NCBI GenBank assembly: GCA_036675955.1
Contig: JAKFDW010000091.1
Span: 1 to 23,027 of the forward strand
Reading direction: 5' to 3'
DNA length: 23,027 nucleotides
From: Pollutimonas sp036675955
Lineage (GTDB): Bacteria > Pseudomonadota > Gammaproteobacteria > Burkholderiales > Burkholderiaceae_B
Position numbers and translations under genes: made by a program. The notes beneath the pieces are model-generated. The model saw nothing but the letters and a program-made list of their open reading frames with translations. It searched no databases and was not told the DNA's origin. This document shows, piece by piece, positions 8,786 to 13,768 of the stretch. Numbering within the stretch: the stretch's first letter is position 1; every line of letters begins with the position of its first letter.

Positions 8786-8787
8786 AT

Positions 8788-8962
8788 AAAAAAATCACGG
8801 CATGCAGGTGTATCGGGTTTGATTGGACAGGATTGGACTAAAGCCGCCGCGAGCCGAATGCGATGGCCTCAACACGATAGCCAGCCCAAGGCGATGCCGT
8901 TTAGTGTAGTAACTCATACCGCCGCAGTATTAATCCATGCCTACGCTGCAAGCTCATGTCAA
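8788..8962. other. Gene-free stretch upstream of the NsrR-controlled operon
   Basis: I find no convincing gene here on either strand; the short open frames lack a ribosome-binding site and recognisable content. It contains GATTGGAC twice in a row with 10-bp spacing (8821-8828 and 8831-8838). The part next to the operator should hold the upstream promoter elements of the minus-strand operon. The rest of the gene-free region (to 9342) is taken up by the long palindrome and tandem repeat listed separately, plus about 110 bp with no evident signal before the GNAT stop codon. Confidence 0.5.
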
Positions 8963-9190
8963 GGCGGCTGTGGCAGGTGGTGGGGACGGCGAAGTATGCG
9001 TGCGCCCTGCCAAGGTCGGGGTCGGGGAGGCAAGCCCGCGCTGTCTGAGCGCCAAGCTTGCTGACAATCCCGTGGATTGTCAGCGGCGCGAGTTCGCGGG
9101 CGCCCCGAGCCTGGCCTTGGCAGGGTCCGTCCCGGCGTAGCGCGGGACCGCAGACGCATTGAGCCGTCCCCACCACCTGCCACAGCCGCC
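8963..9190. repeat. 228-bp nested palindromic element (structured RNA or MITE-like), no ORF
   Basis: The outer arms 8963-8990 and 9163-9190 are perfect 28-bp reverse complements. Inside them, properly nested, are CCCTGCCAAGG/CCTTGGCAGGG (9005-9015/9115-9125), TCGGGG/CCCCGA (9022-9027/9103-9108), GCCCGCG/CGCGGGC (9034-9040/9095-9101) and an apical 11-bp perfect hairpin with a 3-base loop (9060-9070/9074-9084). A side hairpin GTCCCG/CGGGAC lies at 9129-9134/9143-9148. No coding potential is evident. Candidates are a structured non-coding RNA on either strand or a miniature inverted-repeat element; no transposase is present. Its function is unknown. Confidence 0.75.
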
Positions 9191-9192
9191 GG

Positions 9193-9231
9193 TCAAGAAC
9201 ACGGATCAAGAACACGGATCAAGAACACCGG
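9193..9231. repeat. 13-bp tandem repeat, three copies
   Basis: The unit TCAAGAACACGGA occurs exactly at 9193-9205 and 9206-9218, and once more with changes at 9219-9231. It directly follows the long palindrome. No coding role is seen. Confidence 0.8.
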
Positions 9232-9342
9232 GCAAGACAAGATACGAAAACAGAACAGGAGGCGAGGGCAAGCGACAGCGGGACACGATCCGACAGCTCA
9301 CAGAGGGCCGTGTTCGGACCGAGCCGACAAGATGCCCTGTCA

Positions 9343-9933
9343 CTAATCCGGAAGACTGCTCTTACCCGCCCCCAACGCCCGCTGCATGAACACCACATCT
9401 ATCCATTGCCCGAACTTGAATCCAGTCGCAATCTGTGTTCCCGCATGCGTAAACCCCATGCTCCGATGCAGTCCGATAGAACTGAAATTATTATTCCCCG
9501 CGATCACCGCAATCATTTGACGCCACGGCCCCCGCTCGCAACGCTCAATGAGCGCCGCCAGCAATGCCTTCCCCAGTCCCTTTCCAGCCTGGTTTTCAGC
9601 AAGATAAATAGAATCCTCGATCGTGTAGCGGTAAGCAATACGTGGACGATATTGCGCCGCATAGCAGTATCCTACGACCTCGCCATTCAGCACCGCGACC
9701 AGATAAGGCATTCCTGCCGCCAGTATCTGCGCGCGCCGCCCAAGCATTTCGTCCACCGAAGGCGGCACCTCTTCGAACGTTGCCGTGCCATGCAGTACAT
9801 GCATGGCATAGATGCCTTGTACGGCTATCATGTCGTCAGGCGTCGCGTTGCGAATGATCAGTGCCGGATGGGGCCCTGCTTCCGCGGCCGGCGCCGATCG
9901 TGCTGCCGCTTGCGCTATGTTGGCACTGGTCAT
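9343..9933 (-). CDS. GNAT-family N-acetyltransferase, phosphinothricin acetyltransferase-like
   Basis: This 196-aa cytosolic protein is expected to transfer acetyl from acetyl-CoA to a small amine or amino-acid analogue. The fold follows the Pat/MddA/YncA subfamily: IRNATPDDMIAVQGIY at residues 27-42, TATFEEVPPS, the acetyl-CoA pyrophosphate loop GKGLGKALL (117-125), and the C-terminal block GNNNFSSIGLHRSMGF and GQWIDVVFMQ. The frame is open another 41 codons upstream, but the ATG at 9933 is chosen because GAGGA lies 7 bases before it and the upstream residues match no family pattern. The substrate is unknown; methionine sulfoximine or phosphinothricin-like compounds are usual for relatives. 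It is divergent from the DUF442 gene. Confidence 0.88.
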   Translation of the reverse strand: MTSANIAQAAARSAPAAEAGPHPALIIRNATPDDMIAVQGIYAMHVLHGTATFEEVPPSVDEMLGRRAQILAAGMPYLVAVLNGEVVGYCYAAQYRPRIAYRYTIEDSIYLAENQAGKGLGKALLAALIERCERGPWRQMIAVIAGNNNFSSIGLHRSMGFTHAGTQIATGFKFGQWIDVVFMQRALGAGKSSLPD

Positions 9934-10058
9934 ACTATTTTCCTCAATCCTATCGATGGCGGCTTGCACTGGTTTGCTACAAGTTGTTGGCGATGGGTCC
10001 GACCAGGTCCCGCCGGTCAAACACGCCTTTTTGCTAGTATAAACATCAGGAGTCAACT

Positions 10059-10400
10059 ATGTCTTTGCCTATCAATCCCCTTAGCGAAACCTTCGCTGTG
10101 GCGCCACAATTGTCGCCCCAGGATATGCAGGCAGTCGCCGATGCCGGCTACAAAAGCGTCATCATCAATCGTCCCGACCTCGAAGGCGGGCCCGATCAAC
10201 CCTCTTCGGCCGACGTCATCGCCGCAGCCCGGGCCGCCGGCCTGGCCGTTGAATATCAGCCGGTCGTCTCCGGCTCCATGACACCCGACGATGTCGCCCG
10301 ATTTGCGGTCCTTCTGAAAGAATTGCCGACGCCCGTCCTGGCATATTGCCGTACCGGTACGCGCTGCACGCACCTGTTCCAGGCAGCCACGACGCGTTGA
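10059..10400 (+). CDS. DUF442/TIGR01244 family protein (putative sulfurtransferase or phosphatase)
   Basis: This 113-aa protein has the dual-specificity-phosphatase-like fold seen as a free domain and fused to beta-lactamase-like hydrolases (Blh). The opening APQLSPQDMQAVADAGYKSVIINRPD and the DGE-like spacer match the family. The active-site loop is YCRTGTR with Cys97 and Arg102, a C-x4-R loop that can carry sulfur or phosphate. Length is normal. AGGAG lies about 7 bases before the start. Relatives are tied to sulfide or redox chemistry, but the reaction here is not known. Its stop codon is embedded in the FNR-type box that precedes the universal stress gene. Confidence 0.85.
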   Translation: MSLPINPLSETFAVAPQLSPQDMQAVADAGYKSVIINRPDLEGGPDQPSSADVIAAARAAGLAVEYQPVVSGSMTPDDVARFAVLLKELPTPVLAYCRTGTRCTHLFQAATTR

Positions 10401-10410
10401 TTTTGATCAA
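10397..10410. promoter_or_regulatory. Perfect FNR/ANR-type box upstream of the universal stress gene
   Basis: TTGATTTTGATCAA matches the FNR/ANR consensus TTGAT-N4-ATCAA at every defined base. It overlaps the TGA stop of the DUF442 gene and is centred about 87 bp before the universal stress ATG. A class II position (-41.5) would put the transcription start near 10445. No strong -10 hexamer is visible there, so the promoter itself is inferred. Confidence 0.7.
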
Positions 10411-10490
10411 TTCCAATGGTGTATACCCGATGTTTTTTCGACTCACTTCCGGTTAAGCTCTACATATCCCGATAACAAAAGGACAACACC

Positions 10491-10958
10491 ATGTTCAAGA
10501 AGATACTAATTCCAACCGACGGCTCCGCCTTGTCGGCACAGGCAGCCAACAAGGGTGTGTGCTTTGCTCGCGAAATGGGCGCCGAAATCGTCGCCCTGTA
10601 CGTTACCCAACCATTTGCCGCAACGGTGGGTTTCGACGGCATGGCCGCCGCTTATGCCATTACCGACGAAGACTACGATAAAACAGCCCGGGAACAGGCG
10701 CAAAAATACCTGAAGGCGGTTCTTGATCGTGCCGAAACCGCGGGCGTGAAGGCCCGTGGCAAGGCCGTCTCCAATTTCAATGTGGCCGATGGCCTGGTGC
10801 AGGCCGCAGAAGACGAAGGCTGCGATCTCATTTTCATCGGCAGTCATGGCCGCAGCGGCCTGTCGCGTCTGCTCCTGGGCAGTGTTACCGTCAAGGTGCT
10901 GGGCCTGGCCAAGACCGCGGTGCTGGTTTATCGCGTCAAGGAAACCGAGAAGGGCTAG
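10491..10958 (+). CDS. Universal stress protein, UspA family (ATP-binding type)
   Basis: This 155-aa cytosolic stress protein has the Rossmann-like Usp fold. It opens with KKILIPTDGS (Asp10 binds adenine in relatives) and carries the ATP-binding motif G-x2-G-x9-G-S as G117, G120, G130 and S131, followed by the TAVLVY strand. AAGGA lies about 7 bases before the ATG. Relatives with an upstream FNR/ANR site are induced when oxygen falls, which fits the box at 10397-10410. It ends just before a strong bidirectional terminator. Confidence 0.93.
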   Translation: MFKKILIPTDGSALSAQAANKGVCFAREMGAEIVALYVTQPFAATVGFDGMAAAYAITDEDYDKTAREQAQKYLKAVLDRAETAGVKARGKAVSNFNVADGLVQAAEDEGCDLIFIGSHGRSGLSRLLLGSVTVKVLGLAKTAVLVYRVKETEKG

Positions 10959-10974
10959 ATTCCAAGAGGCCTTC

Positions 10975-11024
10975 AAAAAAAAGCCACCGCCGTTCAGTAA
11001 AAGCTGAACGGCGGTGGCTTTTTT
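10975..11024. terminator. Strong bidirectional intrinsic terminator
   Basis: GCCACCGCCGTTCAG (10983-10997) pairs perfectly with 11004-11018 around loop TAAAAG. Eight A precede the stem and six T follow it, so both strands have a proper U-tract. It serves the universal stress gene (+) and the formate-transport genes (-), which converge on it. Confidence 0.95.
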
Positions 11025-11038
11025 ACGGCTTGTCGCTT

Positions 11039-11158
11039 TTATTTGAACAAGGCTCCCGCCTTGATCAGTGTTTCCCATATGCCGATAGCCAGCGGTACGC
11101 CGACATACAGCCAGAAAACCACGAGAAGGACGGGCGAGGTAGTGCTGCGTTTTTCCAT
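11039..11158 (-). CDS. 39-residue single-helix protein, probable MFS transporter small subunit
   Basis: This is a very short reading frame (start ATG at 11158, stop TAA at 11039) beginning MEKRSTTSPVLLVVFWLYVG. It has a charged N-terminus, one membrane segment (about residues 9-28) and a short tail ending ALFK. AGGAGA lies 6 bases before the ATG, and the gene starts 16 bp after the stop of the OFA-family transporter. Small proteins of this sort are found next to OFA-type MFS genes in related betaproteobacteria and are annotated as an MFS small subunit; that identification is from memory and has not been checked by search. It probably sits in the inner membrane with the transporter. Confidence 0.8.
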   Translation of the reverse strand: MEKRSTTSPVLLVVFWLYVGVPLAIGIWETLIKAGALFK

Positions 11159-11174
11159 GTTCGGTCTCCTGGAA

Positions 11175-12572
11175 TTATTTCGTTGCCATGGCGGGCGTCA
11201 GCGGCGCTTGGTCGCTGCTCATGTGATGGTGTGTCGCGACGGGGCGCACGAACAGGTTGCAGATGAAGCCCACGATCAGTAGCGCGGCCATCAGGTACAT
11301 CGTGACCGTGTAAGCTTGTGCGGGCGGGACGCCCTGGTCTACCTGGTATTGACGGATATAGTTGACCAATACCGGGCCGAAGACGCCGGCCGCGGCCCAG
11401 GCCGTCAACAGGCGGCCGTGTATCCCGCCCACATAACGCGTACCGAACAGATCGGCAAGGTAGGCCGGCACGGTAGAGAACCCGCCGCCATACATCGAAA
11501 TGATGATTGCATAGAACAGTACGAACAAGGCGACATTGCCCGATGCTCCCATGCCCGGGACCAGGAAATAAAGCACGGCGCCCAGCACGAAGAAGATGAA
11601 GTAGGTGTTCTTGCGGCCGACATAGTCGGAGACCGACGACCAGAAGAAGCGCCCAAGCATATTGGCAAGCGAAAGGACGCCGACGAAACCCGCGGCGGCC
11701 GCCGGTGTGATGGCGCCCTTGAAGCTTTCCTGGATCATCACCGAAGCCTGGCCCAACACGCCGATGCCTGCCGTGACGTTAAGGCACAGCGCCCACCACA
11801 ACAGCCAGAATTGCGGCGTCTTGATGGCCTGATCAATGTGCACGTGATTGCGGGTGATCATGGCGTTCTGGGTAACCGGCGGCGTCCATCCCGCAGGCTT
11901 CCAGTCGGCTGCCGGTATGCGTATGGCCATGGCGCCGATCATCATGGAAATGAAGTACAACACACCCATGACGATAAAGGTCTGGGTTACCCCTACCGAG
12001 GTAGGAGTCTGAAAGTGTTTCATAAGGGCCACGGACATCGGCGACGCAATGAAGGCGCCGCCGCCGAAGCCCATGATGGCCATGCCTGTTGCCATTCCCC
12101 GTTTGTCCGGGAACCACTTGATGAGCGTGGACACCGGAGATACATATCCGATGCCCAGCCCTATGCCGCCCAGTACGCCGTATCCCAGGTAGACCAGCCA
12201 TATCTGGTGCAGCGCGACCCCGGCCGAGGCAACAAGAAACCCGCCGCCGAAGCAGCAGGCTGCCACAAACATAGCCTTGCGGGGGCCCACTTCCTCCAGC
12301 CATTTTCCGGCGAACGCGGCGGACAGGCCAAGAAATACGATGGCGATACTGAATATCCAACCCAGTGTAGGCAGGTCCCAGTCACCGGCAGCCGGCTGGG
12401 TGATGCCCAGCAGCTTGGTCATGGGGTTGTTGAATACGGAGAAGGCATAGGCCTGGCCTATGCATAAATGGACTGCGAGCGCCGCTGGTGGAATCATCCA
12501 GCGGTTGAAACCAGGTGGGGCTGTAATGCGTTCCTTGCTAAAGAAACCATGTGTCGTCGAGCTTGTGCTCAT
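11175..12572 (-). CDS. OFA-family MFS transporter (oxalate/formate antiporter type)
   Basis: This is a 465-aa inner-membrane protein with about 12 helices. Family features include the early GQAYAFSVFNNP, the GPRKAMFVAACCFGGGFL segment between helices 2 and 3, GIGYVSPVSTLIKWFPDKRGMATG, and YVGGIHGRLLTAWAAAGVFGP in the second half. OFA proteins exchange oxalate and formate or carry other small monocarboxylates; the substrate cannot be read from sequence. GGGAGA lies before the ATG. The gene starts 67 bp after fdsD on the same strand with no terminator between them, so it may be read with the formate dehydrogenase operon and supply formate, although a small hairpin (12587-12602) lies in the gap. 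Confidence 0.9.
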   Translation of the reverse strand: MSTSSTTHGFFSKERITAPPGFNRWMIPPAALAVHLCIGQAYAFSVFNNPMTKLLGITQPAAGDWDLPTLGWIFSIAIVFLGLSAAFAGKWLEEVGPRKAMFVAACCFGGGFLVASAGVALHQIWLVYLGYGVLGGIGLGIGYVSPVSTLIKWFPDKRGMATGMAIMGFGGGAFIASPMSVALMKHFQTPTSVGVTQTFIVMGVLYFISMMIGAMAIRIPAADWKPAGWTPPVTQNAMITRNHVHIDQAIKTPQFWLLWWALCLNVTAGIGVLGQASVMIQESFKGAITPAAAAGFVGVLSLANMLGRFFWSSVSDYVGRKNTYFIFFVLGAVLYFLVPGMGASGNVALFVLFYAIIISMYGGGFSTVPAYLADLFGTRYVGGIHGRLLTAWAAAGVFGPVLVNYIRQYQVDQGVPPAQAYTVTMYLMAALLIVGFICNLFVRPVATHHHMSSDQAPLTPAMATK

Positions 12573-12639
12573 CTTGTCTCCCTTTGGCCGCTCCGTTGCG
12601 GCTTGTTATACATACTTGCGGTGTGTGGGTACTGCAAAA

Positions 12640-12903
12640 TCAATCGGTGACTACTGCTTTGGGTGTAAGCCGTTCCTTGTTCCGGTTGAGCGCGGCCAGC
12701 ACCAGTTCGCTGAGCGCAAGATCGCCATGGCGGCCGTCGGGTTGAGTTTCGAGGAAGCTCAGCATGGCAACGCGCATGCGGGGCGCCCAGAATTTTTGTA
12801 TGTGATTGGCGATGCCTTCTATCCCTTCCTCGCGATCCGGCATGGCTTCGAAGAAACTGCCAATGCGATTGGCCAGGCGGATTAAGTGGTCGACATTGTT
12901 CAA
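12640..12903 (-). CDS. fdsD: Formate dehydrogenase delta subunit FdsD, TTG start
   Basis: This small protein (87 aa) is encoded last in fds operons and is needed for active enzyme, probably in assembly rather than catalysis. Recognisable parts are NVDHLIRLANRIGSFFEAMP, then HIQKFWAPRMR and the tail LSELVLAALNRNK. The start codon is TTG, overlapping the fdhD stop as TTGA, with AAAGGAG 7 bases upstream. No ATG gives a full-length family match, since the next Met is at residue 21. Overlap with fdhD suggests coupled translation. Confidence 0.92.
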   Translation of the reverse strand: MNNVDHLIRLANRIGSFFEAMPDREEGIEGIANHIQKFWAPRMRVAMLSFLETQPDGRHGDLALSELVLAALNRNKERLTPKAVVTD

Positions 12904-13763
12904 GGTTGATCTCCTTTGTTGCCGAGGTACTCGGGATGGCTGTATACGGTGAACATATTGCCCCGGGCAAAGCCCGCCAACAGCAAGTTGAGTTCGTCCG
13001 CCATGGCCGCCGCGTAGGTGGTCGGGGCCGAGACTGCGACCAGCACCGGCATGCCGGCCGCGGCGGCCTTCTGCACCATTTCAAAGCTGGCGCGGCTGGA
13101 AATGACGGTGATTCCTCCTGCCGTGTCGTGGGAATGCCGCAGCAAATGACCTATGAGTTTATCCAGCGCGTTATGCCGCCCGACATCTTCGCGGACATGC
13201 AGGACGTTGCCAGCGCTGTCGGCCCAGCCCGCGGCGTGGGTGGCGCCGGTCAGCAAATGCAGCGGCTGCAAACCGCGCAACTGTTCCACGGCTTTCGCGA
13301 TGGCGACCGGATCGTGCCCGACCGCCGGCGCGGGGACCGCAGGCAATGCACGGCGTACTTCGTCCAGGCTTTCGATGCCGCATAGTCCGCAGCCTGTGCG
13401 GCCCGCCAGACTGCGCCGCCGCAGCTTGAGCTCGTTCAGGCAGGCGCTTGCAATAGTGGCCCGGACGATCAGGCCTTGAGCCGTCTCGACGATTTCAAGA
13501 TCGTAGATGTCGCCAGCGCGGCGAATAATGCCCTCGGTGAAGGAGAAACCGTAGGCGAAGTCTTCGAGATCGGCAGGCGTGGCCAGCAAGGTGGCATGGC
13601 CGATGCCGTTGTATTCGAGCGCAACCGGCACCTCCTGGGCCAGTTCGTCGGATTCGGCGCGGCCTGCCATATTCAGGCCTGCCCGCAGGACCCGGCGCTT
13701 GCTGTGCCCGGCCACTGGCGGGTCGGTGGCCGCCTGCGCCAGGGGCAGATCGGTGAGTTCCAC
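12900..13763 (-). CDS. fdhD: Formate dehydrogenase accessory sulfurtransferase FdhD (FdsC)
   Basis: FdhD (287 aa) moves sulfur from a cysteine desulfurase to the Mo-bis-MGD cofactor, a step required for formate dehydrogenase activity. The sulfur-carrying loop is GCGLCGIESLDEV with Cys125 and Cys128. Other blocks are EVPVALEYNGIGHATLLATP, FSFTEGII, THAAGW and the cofactor-site stretch REDVGRHNALDKLIGHLL. Translation appears to begin at GTG, 5 bp after the fdsA stop, with AGGA about 9 bases upstream. Its stop overlaps the fdsD start. In the fdsGBACD operon of Cupriavidus this gene is called fdsC. Confidence 0.95.
   Translation of the reverse strand: MELTDLPLAQAATDPPVAGHSKRRVLRAGLNMAGRAESDELAQEVPVALEYNGIGHATLLATPADLEDFAYGFSFTEGIIRRAGDIYDLEIVETAQGLIVRATIASACLNELKLRRRSLAGRTGCGLCGIESLDEVRRALPAVPAPAVGHDPVAIAKAVEQLRGLQPLHLLTGATHAAGWADSAGNVLHVREDVGRHNALDKLIGHLLRHSHDTAGGITVISSRASFEMVQKAAAAGMPVLVAVSAPTTYAAAMADELNLLLAGFARGNMFTVYSHPEYLGNKGDQP
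12911..12917 (-). promoter_or_regulatory. Ribosome-binding site fixing the fdsD TTG start
   Basis: On the minus strand this reads AAAGGAG, 7 bases before the TTG codon. It lies inside the last codons of fdhD. The strong site compensates for the weak start codon and decides the start. Confidence 0.8.
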
Positions 13764-13768
13764 TTGAC

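Noticed and set aside
8821..8838. GATTGGAC direct repeat as a recombinase attachment site
   Set aside because: Two 8-base copies without an integrase, tRNA end or second att copy are not enough to support it.
8958..9197. Target-site duplication GTCAA(G) proving transposition of the long palindrome
   Set aside because: The right copy belongs to the 13-bp tandem repeat and the match does not line up symmetrically with the arm ends, so chance is a fair explanation.
9934..10056. N-terminal extension of the GNAT protein by 41 codons
   Set aside because: The extension matches no family pattern and covers the promoter region between divergent genes; the internal ATG has a good ribosome-binding site.
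9310..10281. A 323-codon open frame on the plus strand opposite the GNAT gene
   Set aside because: It runs across a well-supported GNAT gene and into the DUF442 gene, is rich in Arg, Pro and His as GC shadows are, and lacks a convincing ribosome-binding site.
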